A stretch of DNA of 48,673 bases, from NCBI RefSeq assembly GCF_004353915.1, contig NZ_SMRP01000044.1:1-48673 (forward strand), written 5' to 3'. This document shows, in pieces, positions 9,979 to 19,273 of this stretch; within the stretch, counting starts at the first letter, position 1, and each line of letters opens with the position of its first letter. Source of the stretch: Paraburkholderia silviterrae. GTDB lineage: Bacteria; Pseudomonadota; Gammaproteobacteria; Burkholderiales; Burkholderiaceae. Under the pieces are notes generated by a model. The model was not told the origin of the DNA. It worked only from the letters and a program-made list of their open reading frames with translations, and ran no database searches. The position numbers and the translations under genes are program-made.

Positions 9979-11010
9979 ATGACTGCAACGAACTCGAAAA
10001 GCACGATTCTCGTCACCGGCGGCGCCGGCTACATCGGCTCGCATACGTGCGTTGAACTGCTCGCCGGCGGCTACGAAGTCGTGGTAATTGACAACCTTGT
10101 TAATAGCAGCAGGAAGTCCATCGAACGCGTCGAGAGCATCGCAGGAAAGTCCGTGGCGTTTTATGAAGCGGACGTGCGCGACGCCGCCGCGCTTGAGCGC
10201 ATCTTCGGTGCTCATTCGATCACCGGGGTCATCCACTTCGCAGCGCTGAAGGCCGTCGGCGAATCGGTGGCAAAGCCGATCGAATACTACCGAAACAATC
10301 TCGACGGCCTCCTCACGGTGCTCGATGTCATGCGCGCGCACAACGTGAAGCAATTCGTGTTCAGTTCGTCCGCTACGGTGTACGGCGTGCCGCGCAGTTC
10401 GCCGATCGACGAGTCGTTTCCGCTTTCGGCCACCAACCCGTATGGCCAGACCAAACTGATGGCCGAGCAGGTCCTGCGGGACCTCCAGGTTGCAGACCCG
10501 AGCTGGCGCATCGCGATCCTGCGCTACTTCAATCCGGTCGGCGCGCATGAAAGCGGGCTGATCGGCGAAGATCCGGCGGGAATTCCGAACAACCTGATGC
10601 CGTTCGTCGCCCAAGTGGCAGTCGGAAAGCTGGACAAGTTGCGCGTGTTCGGTGGCGACTACGACACGCCGGACGGAACCGGCGTGCGCGATTACATCCA
10701 CGTCGTGGATCTCGCTCGCGGGCATCTGGCGGCGCTCGACACGCTGGTGTCCCGCGAGGAAAGCTTGACCGTCAATCTCGGCACCGGTCGCGGCTATAGC
10801 GTGCTGGAAGTCGTGAAGGCCTTTGCGGCAGCTTCTGGCCGCGACGTGCCTTACGAGATTGCCCCCCGTCGCCCTGGCGACATCGCGCAATGCTACGCGA
10901 ACCCGGCCTCCGCGAAAGAGCTCCTCGGCTGGCAAGCCGAGTTCGACATCGACCGCATGTGCTCCGATCACTGGCGCTGGCAGGAACGTAACCCCCAAGG
11001 GTACGTCTGA
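9979..11010 (+). CDS. galE: UDP-glucose 4-epimerase
   Basis: The 343-aa length matches GalE. It has the NAD-binding motif TGGAGYIGSHTCVELL at the start, SSSATVYGVPRSSPIDE and the YGQTK catalytic Tyr/Lys pair, and the typical late motifs RDYIHVVDLARGH and NLGTGRGYSVLEV. It interconverts UDP-glucose and UDP-galactose in the cytoplasm and so supplies UDP-Galp. UDP-Galp is also the substrate of the Glf mutase encoded at 23607-24758, which makes this gene central to the galactan proposal. The start ATG 9979 fits the family; no strong ribosome binding site is visible. Confidence 0.93.
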   Translation: MTATNSKSTILVTGGAGYIGSHTCVELLAGGYEVVVIDNLVNSSRKSIERVESIAGKSVAFYEADVRDAAALERIFGAHSITGVIHFAALKAVGESVAKPIEYYRNNLDGLLTVLDVMRAHNVKQFVFSSSATVYGVPRSSPIDESFPLSATNPYGQTKLMAEQVLRDLQVADPSWRIAILRYFNPVGAHESGLIGEDPAGIPNNLMPFVAQVAVGKLDKLRVFGGDYDTPDGTGVRDYIHVVDLARGHLAALDTLVSREESLTVNLGTGRGYSVLEVVKAFAAASGRDVPYEIAPRRPGDIAQCYANPASAKELLGWQAEFDIDRMCSDHWRWQERNPQGYV

Positions 11011-11047
11011 CGCGCTTGGGCGTACCAGTGGCAAGACACGCGAGTCC

Positions 11048-12007
11048 ATGATGGGCCAAGTTGTCGTCACCGGCGCAAACGGCTTCGTCGGCCGCGAATT
11101 GTGCCGCCAGTTGCTCGCGCGCGGCCATCGTGTGATTGCCCTCGTGCGCACACCGGGCAGCGCAGTCGCGGGAACCGATGAATGGGTGTTCGCCGGCAAG
11201 GATTACGCCGGCATCGGCGCAGCCTGGCCGCGCGAGCTGCAGCCAGACTGCATCGTGCATCTCGCCGCGCGTGTGCACATTCTCCGCGATGACGCGCTCG
11301 ACCCGGACGCGGCGTTTCACGCAACCAATGTTGAAGGCACCATACGCCTCGCTCGCGCCGCACGCGAACGAGGCGTCGGCCGCTTCGTCTATGCCAGCAG
11401 CATCAAGGCCATCGCCGAAATGGACAACGGCCGTCCGCTGCGAGAGGACGACGCGCCCATGCCGCAAGACGCGTACGGACGCTCGAAGCTCGCGGCAGAA
11501 GCCGCGCTGAAGCAGTTTGGCGCGCAAAGCGGGCTCGACGTGGTGAGCGTGCGCCCGCCGCTTGTTTACGGGCCGCAGGTGCGCGCGAATTTTCTGCGCA
11601 TGATGGATGCGGTGCGTCGCGGTATGCCGCTGCCGCTAGGCGCAGTGCAGGCACGCCGCAGCCTCGTCTACGTCGGCAATCTTGCCGATGCGCTGGTCCA
11701 GTGCGCATTCGATCCGCGCGCAGCCAATCAGACCTTTCATGTGGCCGACGACGTCGCGCCGAGCGTGCCCGAATTGCTCGAGCAGATTGGGGTAGCGTTG
11801 GGCCGGCCCGCCCGCCTGCTGCCGATCCCGCCCGCGGCGCTGCGTGCATTGGCACGGCTGGCGCGACGCCCTGCCCTGGTCGACCGGCTCACGTGTGACC
11901 TGCGAGTGGACTCCTCGCGCGTGCGCAGCACGCTTGGCTGGCAACCAGGCATCAGCCTGGCAGACGGCCTGCGGGAGACTGCCCGCTGGTACTTGTCGAA
12001 TCACTGA
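11048..12007 (+). CDS. NAD-dependent epimerase/reductase, WbpV-like SDR
   Basis: This 319-aa extended SDR has VVVTGANGFVGRELCRQLLA for dinucleotide binding, a conserved VHLAARVH turn, FVYASSIKAIAE and the catalytic YGRSKLAAE. Its C-terminus (CDLRVDSSRVRSTLGWQP) is typical of the group. Placed directly before WbpL- and WbpM-type genes, it matches the WbpV position in Pseudomonas and rhizobial clusters, where the 4-keto intermediate made by WbpM is reduced to UDP-QuiNAc or a related sugar. The true start is ATG 11048 (or 11051), after the galE stop. Substrate assignment is by context only. Confidence 0.8.
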   Translation: MMGQVVVTGANGFVGRELCRQLLARGHRVIALVRTPGSAVAGTDEWVFAGKDYAGIGAAWPRELQPDCIVHLAARVHILRDDALDPDAAFHATNVEGTIRLARAARERGVGRFVYASSIKAIAEMDNGRPLREDDAPMPQDAYGRSKLAAEAALKQFGAQSGLDVVSVRPPLVYGPQVRANFLRMMDAVRRGMPLPLGAVQARRSLVYVGNLADALVQCAFDPRAANQTFHVADDVAPSVPELLEQIGVALGRPARLLPIPPAALRALARLARRPALVDRLTCDLRVDSSRVRSTLGWQPGISLADGLRETARWYLSNH

Positions 12008-12013
12008 GAGTCT

Positions 12014-13063
12014 ATGGCGCCCCCTTCGACGTTCACCGCCCTGCCCATCATTTACTCGAGCGCCCTGACCAGCCTCGTGGCGGCGCTCGCGAGTAGCCTG
12101 ATCCTGTACTTGCTGTTGAAGACCGGATTCGCGTGGCGGCTGGCGACGGACGTACCCAACCACCGTTCGCTCCATAGCGTGCCGACACCGCGCGCCGGCG
12201 GCTGGGGCATTGTGCCCGTTGCCCTTGCCGCTATCGCGACGCTGGCCCCTGCGCTGTGGATCATAGGCGTTTGCGCGCTGGCGCTCGCCGTGGTCTCGCT
12301 GATCGACGACCGCCGCGACCTGCCGGCACGCCTGCGCTTCACAGTGCATCTGCTGGCCGTTGCGGCTGTGCTGACCGTCTGGCACACTGGCGTGCCGTGG
12401 TGGGCACTCGGGATAATCGCCTTTCTGATGCTGTGGCTCGTCAACCTGTACAATTTTATGGACGGGGCGGACGGACTTGCAGGCGGCATGACGCTGTTCG
12501 GTTTCGGCGCGTATGCGGTAGCGGCATCCCTCGGGCCGCCATCGCTCGCGCCGCTCGCCTGGAGCTGCGCGGCCATTGCGGGCGCGGCGCTCGGCTTTCT
12601 GGTATTCAACTTCTATCCGGCGCGCATTTTCCTTGGCGACACGGGATCAATCACGCTGGGCTTTCTTGCTGGCGCACTCGGCTACTGGGGCTGGCGCGCC
12701 GAGGCGTGGCCAATCTGGTTTCCAGCGCTGGTGTTCGCGCCTTTTATCGTCGATGCATCGGTAACCCTGCTGCGCCGCCTCGCGCGCGGTGAACGATTCT
12801 GGCAAGCCCATCGAGAGCACTATTATCAGCGCATGGTCCGTTCAGGCATGGGACATGCTCAGACGGCCGTGTTGTGGTATGCGGTAATGTTTGCCGGCAT
12901 AATCGTCGCAATCTGCAATCTACGCTGCACGCCACGCGTGCAGTGGGGCATCGTTTTTCTCTGGGCCGTTGCATTGATGCTGATGGGCATTGCGATCGAC
13001 CGGCGCTGGGTACGTTTCCAGTCCACCTTCAACAAACCGCTCAAGGCCGACGATGATGTTTAG
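12014..13063 (+). CDS. wbpL: WbpL/WecA-family undecaprenyl-phosphate glycosyl-1-phosphate transferase
   Basis: The 349-aa polytopic membrane protein (about ten hydrophobic helices) carries the polyprenyl-phosphate transferase signatures: DVPNHRSLHSVPTPRAGG near the start, SLIDDRRDLPARLRF, NLYNFMDGADGLAGG (Mg-binding aspartates), ARIFLGDTGSITLGF and the cytoplasmic HREHYYQRMVRSG loop. It moves an N-acetyl-6-deoxy-hexosamine or HexNAc phosphate to undecaprenyl phosphate and starts O-antigen assembly. It is the only initiating transferase visible in the window. The stop overlaps the wbpM start by 11 bases, indicating translational coupling. Confidence 0.88.
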   Translation: MAPPSTFTALPIIYSSALTSLVAALASSLILYLLLKTGFAWRLATDVPNHRSLHSVPTPRAGGWGIVPVALAAIATLAPALWIIGVCALALAVVSLIDDRRDLPARLRFTVHLLAVAAVLTVWHTGVPWWALGIIAFLMLWLVNLYNFMDGADGLAGGMTLFGFGAYAVAASLGPPSLAPLAWSCAAIAGAALGFLVFNFYPARIFLGDTGSITLGFLAGALGYWGWRAEAWPIWFPALVFAPFIVDASVTLLRRLARGERFWQAHREHYYQRMVRSGMGHAQTAVLWYAVMFAGIIVAICNLRCTPRVQWGIVFLWAVALMLMGIAIDRRWVRFQSTFNKPLKADDDV

Positions 13064-14948
13064 AAACAAAGCCACATGGTTGTCCTTTAGTGCATTTTTG
13101 TTTGATTTACTCGCGGTTACCGCTTCGTGGCTGGTCGCGTACGTGATCCGGTTCAATGCCTTGGTGCCCGTTGAGTTCTGGGAGGGTGCGCTCAAGGCAA
13201 TGCTGTGGGTACTGCCGATCTACGCATTCATGTTCTGGCTGTTCGGCCTGTACCGCGGCATGTGGGTTTTCGCAAGCCTGCCCGATCTCATGCGCATTTC
13301 GCGGGCAGTCGTTTCCGGTGCAATCGTTGTGATGGTGGCGGCCGTGATGCTGCAGCCGCACCCGATCGTGCCGCGCTCCGTGCTCGTGATTTCGCCGCTG
13401 CTGCTCTTTCTTGCGATGGGCGGCTCGCGCGCGGCATATCGCGCGCTCAAGGAATTCTATTTGTACGGCGGCCTCATCGGCCAGGGCAAGCCCGTCATCG
13501 TGCTCGGCGCGGGTGGCGCAGGGGCGAATCTCGCGCGTGAATTGTCGCGCTCTGGCGAATGGCGGCTGGTCGGCCTGCTCGACGACGACACAGCCAAACA
13601 GGGGCGAGAAATTTACGGCTACAAGATTCTCGGCCCTATCAGCGAACTGCCACACTGGGCCACTTCGCTCAAATGCGAATGCGCAATCATCGCCATGCCA
13701 TCGGCGAGCGTCGAGGTCCGCAAGCACGTCGCCATGCTATGCGTTCGCGCCGACGTCAAGGCACTGATGCTGCCCTCGCTCGTCGAACTGAGTCAGGAAC
13801 AGGGGTTCCTGTCGCAAGTCCGAAAGATCGACCTCGAGGATCTGCTTGGCCGCGATGCGGTGACCATCGACACCGACCACGTCGAAGAGTTGCTGCACAA
13901 TCGCGTTGTCATGGTGACGGGTGCCGGTGGTTCTATCGGCTCGGAATTGTGCCGCCAGATCATGCGTTTTTCGCCCGCACAGATTATTGCCGTAGACCAG
14001 TCCGAATACGCCATGTACAAGCTCGCGGAGGAGATGAGTGAGCGATTTCCTGAGCAGGCACTGGTCACAGTCGTTGGAGACGTAAAGGATTCGCTCCTGA
14101 TCGACCACGTAATGGCACGCCACGCCCCCCATATCGTGTTCCATGCGGCAGCGTACAAGCACGTGCCGATGATGGAGGAACTCAACGCGTGGCAGGCGAT
14201 CCGCAACAACGTGCTCGGCACCTTCCGGGTGGGCCAGGCAGCTATGCGCCATGGCGTGCGGCGCTTCGTGCTGATCTCGACTGACAAGGCCGTGAATCCC
14301 ACCAACGTAATGGGGGCAAGCAAACGGCTGGCAGAAATGGTCTGTCAGGCATTCCAGAGTGAAAAGGCTCAGGGCACGAAATTCGAGACCGTGCGTTTTG
14401 GCAACGTGCTCGGCAGCGCGGGCAGCGTAATCCCCAAGTTCCAGCAGCAAATCGCAAAGGGCGGCCCGGTTACAGTCACACATCCGGAAATCACACGCTT
14501 TTTCATGACGATCCCGGAAGCGTCGCAGCTTGTCCTGCAGGCTTCCAGCATGGGCAACGGCGGAGAGATCTTCATCCTCGACATGGGCGAGCCCGTGAGA
14601 ATTGCGGACCTCGCGCGCGACCTGATCCGATTGTATGGCTTGCGCGACGAACAAATTCCGATCGTTTTCACTGGATTGCGCCCCGGCGAAAAGCTCTACG
14701 AGGAGCTTCTCGCCGACGACGAAACGACAACTCGCACGCTGCATCCGAAGCTGCGAATCGCGAAGGCGCGCTCAGCACCCGACGATCTGCTCGACGCGCT
14801 ATTGCCTTGGCTGATGCAACGCCGGATCCCAACCGATAACGAAGTTCGGCGCGATCTGCGCAAATGGGTGCCTGAATATCAGCCGGTGCCATCGACGGAA
14901 CTCAAGAGCCTGCCGATGGAGCAATTGCAAAGACGCGCCCTGCACTGA
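13053..14948 (+). CDS. wbpM: WbpM/FlaA1-type UDP-sugar 4,6-dehydratase
   Basis: The product is 631 aa from ATG 13053, the usual length for full WbpM. About four N-terminal membrane segments (WLSFSAFLFDLLAVTASWLV, MLWVLPIYAFMFWLFGLYRG) are followed by a first Rossmann domain (VIVLGAGGAGANLARELSR) and the catalytic SDR domain near residue 286 (VTGAGGSIGSELCRQIM). The latter includes FHAAAYKHVPMME and DKAVNPTNVMGASKR, where Met replaces the usual Tyr as is characteristic of the WbpM subclass, and late motifs FNGRF-free FETVRFGNVLGSAGSVI. It converts UDP-GlcNAc to the 4-keto-6-deoxy intermediate, acting with the upstream SDR and WbpL to prime O-antigen synthesis at the inner membrane. The next 200 bp have no gene. 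Confidence 0.9.
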   Translation: MMFRNKATWLSFSAFLFDLLAVTASWLVAYVIRFNALVPVEFWEGALKAMLWVLPIYAFMFWLFGLYRGMWVFASLPDLMRISRAVVSGAIVVMVAAVMLQPHPIVPRSVLVISPLLLFLAMGGSRAAYRALKEFYLYGGLIGQGKPVIVLGAGGAGANLARELSRSGEWRLVGLLDDDTAKQGREIYGYKILGPISELPHWATSLKCECAIIAMPSASVEVRKHVAMLCVRADVKALMLPSLVELSQEQGFLSQVRKIDLEDLLGRDAVTIDTDHVEELLHNRVVMVTGAGGSIGSELCRQIMRFSPAQIIAVDQSEYAMYKLAEEMSERFPEQALVTVVGDVKDSLLIDHVMARHAPHIVFHAAAYKHVPMMEELNAWQAIRNNVLGTFRVGQAAMRHGVRRFVLISTDKAVNPTNVMGASKRLAEMVCQAFQSEKAQGTKFETVRFGNVLGSAGSVIPKFQQQIAKGGPVTVTHPEITRFFMTIPEASQLVLQASSMGNGGEIFILDMGEPVRIADLARDLIRLYGLRDEQIPIVFTGLRPGEKLYEELLADDETTTRTLHPKLRIAKARSAPDDLLDALLPWLMQRRIPTDNEVRRDLRKWVPEYQPVPSTELKSLPMEQLQRRALH

Positions 14949-15154
14949 CCTTAAGTGCCGCGTGGCTGCGACGTCACCGAAGCCTCGTGGCCTGTGATTG
15001 CGCAGCACCCTCGGAGCATTGATCGGCGCGCCCAGTCAGCGCATGAGGCTTCATCGATTCAAAGGCCTGAATTCTCGCTCGCCGCACGGCATGTCCGGTA
15101 CGGTGGCACGCGGGCGCCTTGACTGCGGGCAACGCTCACGAACCGTGCCGCGCG

Positions 15155-15620
15155 TTATGCCGACACGGTGTCGCTTTGGCGCTCGAATACCAACACAGTC
15201 AGACGGCTGTCCCGGCCAATGTGCCAAGGCTCCACTGCGTATCGTTGATACTCGTTCTTCGAATAGCCGCTCAACACAAATCCAGGCGCCGCCAACGAGT
15301 CGCTCCGTGCGTACGGATTTGCCGAAATAGAGTGCGCCGGAACAGAACTCCCAACCTGGCGCCGCCGGGTCCCAGTTCCACTTGTGCATACCAAAATCAA
15401 CGTCGATCGTCCCGAAGGGCACAGGCTTCGATTCGACTGTCGCGTCGGCGTCGAGCCACACAATCGTGCCATCAGACCGCGCCACATCTTGTGAATGAAA
15501 CGCGCCTTATATGCGCAGTTGTCCGCCCATGTCGCCATAGTCTCGACCGGCTCGATGTGGTAACACGAGTTGGCCATCAAGCGTCATATGGGCCTGTCTA
15601 TCAAAATCGCGGTCTCGTGT
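15155..15620 (-). pseudogene. decayed nucleotide-sugar transferase-like glycosyltransferase gene
   Basis: Reading the minus strand with two frame changes recovers the fingerprint of a small GT family: SCYHIEPVETMATWADN and AYKARFIHKMW in one frame, then DGTIVWLDADATVESKPVPF with its DAD metal motif, HKWNWDPAAPGWEFCSGALY and FGKS in a second, then YQRYAVEPWHIGRDSRLTVL back in the first. Frame changes lie near 15480 and 15270, and the N-terminal part upstream of 15580 is interrupted by stops. The gene lies antisense in the gap between the wbpM block and the coiled-coil genes, and is best explained as a relic of an earlier O-antigen gene set. Confidence 0.6.
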
Positions 15621-16403
15621 GCGATCTGATCCAATTGGATGACTCGCGCGCTTGCATTTATTTACAGCGACTACTCGCCGAGCACTAGACGACAACGCTC
15701 ACGCAGCATTCGAAACTGCGAATCGCCAAGGAGCACACAGCCCTCGACGATCTACGCTGCGCGCGGGTGCCGTGGCACCGCATCCCAAGAGTGATCAAGT
15801 CACACTCCATAGGGGCCTCGAGTCTTCGCCTTCTTCGCAGTCTGACCGGATCACGAGAAGACCCCAAGCTCAAAAATTCAACACAAGCTCGCGTCGCGCC
15901 AGGAAGCAGAGACGGCGAGAGACAGCGGGCCACAACGGACACCCGGCGCTCAAGGCCGGGCGGCGCCGGCACGCGGCGCACCTGTTACCGACGGAAATAT
16001 TTCGCTTCTGTCAGCACTGCAGGGGTCTGGGTATAATTCTTGTAAGCTAATTGTGGGCTGCTGTGTACGATGTTGCCGGAGGCGGCCGCTGTCACGTTTC
16101 GCATCTTTCTCTTGGCGACCGTGCGCATTTCCACAACGTTCATGTACAGGTTCATCGCATTCCAATGATTGAAGGCATTCAAGCCAACAACCTTGCTCAA
16201 TCAGCATGGGATTGCCTGCTCGTCATGCTGGCAATCGGCGTGCCCGGACGGAGACCGCTCCTGAGTCTCACTGCCCGCACCGTGCGCTGTTGAACCTTTT
16301 CGACCCGTCATCATCGCGAGCAACTCGCGGCCCCAGTGCAGCCGCTGTTGCCCTTAGGCCGGTCCAACCAGATCAGATACCGATAGCCATGGAACTTTGA
16401 ATC
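15621..16403. other. about 780 bp without a recognised gene
   Basis: One minus-strand frame (15985-16200, TTG start) encodes about 71 residues of natural-looking composition: FNHWNAMNLYMNVVEMRTVA and later QLAYKNYTQTPAVLTEAKYF. It has no ribosome binding site and its upstream frame is closed by TGA, so it may be another gene relic. The rest shows no supported feature. Promoter elements for the 16404 gene should lie at the right end but are not obvious. Confidence 0.35.
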
Positions 16404-17783
16404 ATGAGAGCAACCATCCGTGCGCTGGCGACACGCCTGCTTCCCTGGCGGCGTGTAGCAGACGATATGCAGCGCATCGAAGAACGCATCATCCAACACC
16501 TCGATCATAACGATCAGGCGCTAGCCGATGGGTTGACGCAACAGCGCGCCCATTTCGATGCGCAGACGGCTCGCGTCGATGAGTCGCTTGGAAAGCTCGA
16601 CCAACGGCTCACCCACCAAGATCAGGCGCTTGACGAACTCCAGCAACGGACCGCCAGCCAGAATGACTCAATTGGCCAACTCGAACAACGGCTCAGCAGC
16701 CAGAACGATTCGCTCGGTAAGCTCGAGCAGCACGTCAGTGTCGTCCTCGGCACGCTGAGACCGAAGCGGCTCTTCATCTCGACGGGCTATTTCGCCACGA
16801 CAATGGCCGCGACGATCTCTGGTCAACAACATCGTCAGTTCGACGACTACCTGCTCATCACACTCGACAGGCAGTCGGCTGCTGCCAATCGCCAATGGGC
16901 TTACCAGTTGAAGGACGAATGGGCCAGCGTTCAGACCGTTTCTCACGAGGACTACTACGAACGGACGGAAGCGTCACCCGAGTTGCCGTTCGCGGGAATT
17001 GAATTCGAGGAAATCTATTCCCCGTTCATCGAGATGGCGGGATTCGTGGAGCAACATTTCGCTGCCGGCCGCCACCAGTTCTATGAAGAAGGGCTGACCA
17101 GCTATCTGCAGGCACTGCGGTTTGCACCGCCTGACGAGAACTCGCGCTTCTTTGCGCTTGCGCCAACCGCGCTTCGGCAAGCGAACGTTGTGAGCGCACC
17201 CATCGACTACACAGTATTCGCGCAAGTGCTGCGCCGCAGTGCACAGTGTTACCGAATCCCACGCCTCAGCGGGGAGCGCAACGTGATCATCGTCACCAGC
17301 GGCGCGCCGCCGAATGAAAGCGCAGACCCGCTGACGGTGCTCGATCCCTACAACGAGCTGGCGGCAACGCTACTGAGCAAAGGCTACACGGTATGGGTGA
17401 AGGATCACCCTCGCGTCCCCCTCAAGGACATTTTTGCCACGTCGATACTAGCCCAACTAGGTGCGCAACTACTTGAAACGGACGCCCCTTTGCTTGAAAC
17501 GGTTATCTCGTGCAATCGCGCCTCGATTGCGGCAATCGTCTCGGTCTACTCAAGTATCCTCGTGCATTCGTTTTGGCTGTTCGGGATCCCCGCGTTTTCG
17601 CTACGCACGGAACCAATCGGCATAACCCAGCAGTGGTGGAAGGACGTCCAGGACGCAATAGTCCCGGATATCGCCGAATTGATGAACTCCGCTCCCAACG
17701 ATCTTGAGCGGGTGACGCGCGAGTTTCACAACCGGAATCTCACCTGGACGCCCCCCCATCTGACCGGCGCGGAGCACTGTTAA
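16404..17783 (+). CDS. coiled-coil polysialyltransferase-like glycosyltransferase
   Basis: The 459-aa product has two parts. Residues of about 17-115 are a polar heptad/hendecad coiled coil with near-repeats (ESLGKLDQRLTHQDQALDEL, SQNDSIGQLEQRL, SQNDSLGKLEQHV). Residues of about 120-440 resemble the bacterial capsule/LPS polysialyltransferase-like family: RLFISTGYFATTMAATISG, a central FAGIEFEEIYSPF, and GYTVWVKDHPRVPLKD (the KDHPR motif near residue 335), then VYSSILVHSFWLFGIPAFS. Such enzymes add sialic-acid-like or other sugars using nucleotide donors. No CMP-sialic acid genes are in the window, so the donor is unknown. ATG 16404 has GGAA about nine bases upstream. The coiled coil could set spacing or oligomerise the enzyme on the membrane. 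Confidence is good for a GT-B type transferase and modest for the exact family. Confidence 0.65.
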   Translation: MRATIRALATRLLPWRRVADDMQRIEERIIQHLDHNDQALADGLTQQRAHFDAQTARVDESLGKLDQRLTHQDQALDELQQRTASQNDSIGQLEQRLSSQNDSLGKLEQHVSVVLGTLRPKRLFISTGYFATTMAATISGQQHRQFDDYLLITLDRQSAAANRQWAYQLKDEWASVQTVSHEDYYERTEASPELPFAGIEFEEIYSPFIEMAGFVEQHFAAGRHQFYEEGLTSYLQALRFAPPDENSRFFALAPTALRQANVVSAPIDYTVFAQVLRRSAQCYRIPRLSGERNVIIVTSGAPPNESADPLTVLDPYNELAATLLSKGYTVWVKDHPRVPLKDIFATSILAQLGAQLLETDAPLLETVISCNRASIAAIVSVYSSILVHSFWLFGIPAFSLRTEPIGITQQWWKDVQDAIVPDIAELMNSAPNDLERVTREFHNRNLTWTPPHLTGAEHC

Positions 17784-18001
17784 CTTGCCCCAAAAAAAGG
17801 GGGGAATGTCATAAAGCAGGGTCACGTGTCCAATGGCCCGCCTCTTCCCCTGCGGCCCCCTTTTTTACACAATTCGGCAGCCGGAAAGCAACCGAGACCG
17901 CCACAAGAAGGGCTCACAAAAAATGTAAAGCTCAATGATCTCGACCATCCAACGACCCTGGACACTGCTAACATCAACAGCATCATGACCACGGAGGCGG
18001 C

Positions 18002-19024
18002 ATGAAAGATCTTGTGCAAGGCATCGCGGGTGCGCTTGGATATGCAATTCGCAAATCCGATACGCTGGAAAATCTCCTTGAGTCGAAAGACTGGCTTTCG
18101 AAAAAGGTCGCTGCCCTCGAAGATAGGCTCCATGCGTCGACGAGCGAAATCGGCATGCTGCGTGACAGGTGTCGTCACCTCGAGGAAGATGCCGCGCAAT
18201 CGAAACTGGCACTCGAAAACGCTCAGCAGCAAATTTCGGAGCGTGACCTCAAGATAAACCGTGCACAACGTTACCTGAATGCGGCTCAATATTCCGATTG
18301 GGCACACTCCGTTTTCGGACGGAGAATCATGCCGGTCACCGACACGTCCGTCAAAGGGATCGCTATATTTTCCGATGAATCCCTTTATTCGCGAGCGGCT
18401 GGAAGAACTCTGGGATATATCGAAGAAGCCTATGTCATCCAACTACTACAGAAAATACGGGATGAAAAAGTAACTGGTCAGATTGCCGAATTCGGCGTCT
18501 ATCAAGGGAAGTGGCTAAAACTTCTCATGAACATGATGTCAAGTATCGGGCTTGAGCGGGAGCTGTGGGGTTTCGACAGTTTTGCCGGATTGTCTCATCC
18601 CAGCAAGGAATACGACGATCCTTTCTGGAAAGAAGGCATGTTCAGCGCCGGACTCGAAGAAGTGCGCCGCAATATAAATGCCGATAACCACGAGAATATT
18701 CACCTCGTCCCGGGCTGGTTTTCGGAGAGTCTGAGCACCCCAAAGGCTCAAGAACTCAAAGACATCTCCTATGCACGCATCGATTGTGACATTTATGAAC
18801 CGGCTGTCGAATGCCTGCAGTTTCTTGGTTCCCGTCTTTCGCATGGAAGCGTCCTGGTTTTCGATGACTGGAGTCATGACATTTCCATTGGCGAAACGCG
18901 CGCATTTGCGGAATGGATAGAAAGTGTTCCACATTTAGATTTCGAATTTCTGTTTATGGGCGTCTGGGATCACTTCTACATGCGCGTATGGCATAAAGCA
19001 AAGCCACGACCGCTCGGCAATTAG
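18002..19024 (+). CDS. coiled-coil TylF/macrocin-type O-methyltransferase
   Basis: This is a 340-aa protein. Residues of about 20-95 are a coiled coil (LSKKVAALEDRLHASTSEIG and LALENAQQQISERDLKIN). The C-terminal domain is the TylF/MycF methyltransferase family: GQIAEFGVYQGKWLKLLM for SAM binding, ELWGFDSFAGLS, and ARIDCDIYEPAVECLQFL followed by GSVLVFDDW, which supplies metal-binding aspartates. Family members methylate sugar hydroxyls. ATG 18002 has GGAGG just upstream. The gene follows the coiled-coil PST-like gene after a 218-bp gap. Lower GC than the neighbours suggests transfer. A methyltransferase plus coiled coil recalls WbdD, the chain-terminating molecular ruler of E. coli O8/O9a, but no kinase domain is present. 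Confidence 0.78.
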   Translation: MKDLVQGIAGALGYAIRKSDTLENLLESKDWLSKKVAALEDRLHASTSEIGMLRDRCRHLEEDAAQSKLALENAQQQISERDLKINRAQRYLNAAQYSDWAHSVFGRRIMPVTDTSVKGIAIFSDESLYSRAAGRTLGYIEEAYVIQLLQKIRDEKVTGQIAEFGVYQGKWLKLLMNMMSSIGLERELWGFDSFAGLSHPSKEYDDPFWKEGMFSAGLEEVRRNINADNHENIHLVPGWFSESLSTPKAQELKDISYARIDCDIYEPAVECLQFLGSRLSHGSVLVFDDWSHDISIGETRAFAEWIESVPHLDFEFLFMGVWDHFYMRVWHKAKPRPLGN

Positions 19025-19273
19025 GTTTTACACGCAGCTCTTCCTCATCTACAGGCGCCCGCGCGGCAATACCATCCCTCCCGGCCAATCATTTATTACT
19101 TTTTCCCGACATATTCATGTCTAAGTGATAACATGCGCTAAACTGCGCACACTTATTGGCCATACGAGGGTAATGCCCGCGCCGGTACCACCCTCGGTCG
19201 ATCCGATCGCAATTTGGGTCCTCGGTCACACGTTGGCGTGTCCAGTGCCGCCCAATACTTCTTAAGACAGAAA

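Noticed and set aside
17788..17804. CCCC-A7-GGGGGG as a terminator after the PST-like gene
   Set aside because: The stem is only four G-C pairs and no T run follows on the plus strand.
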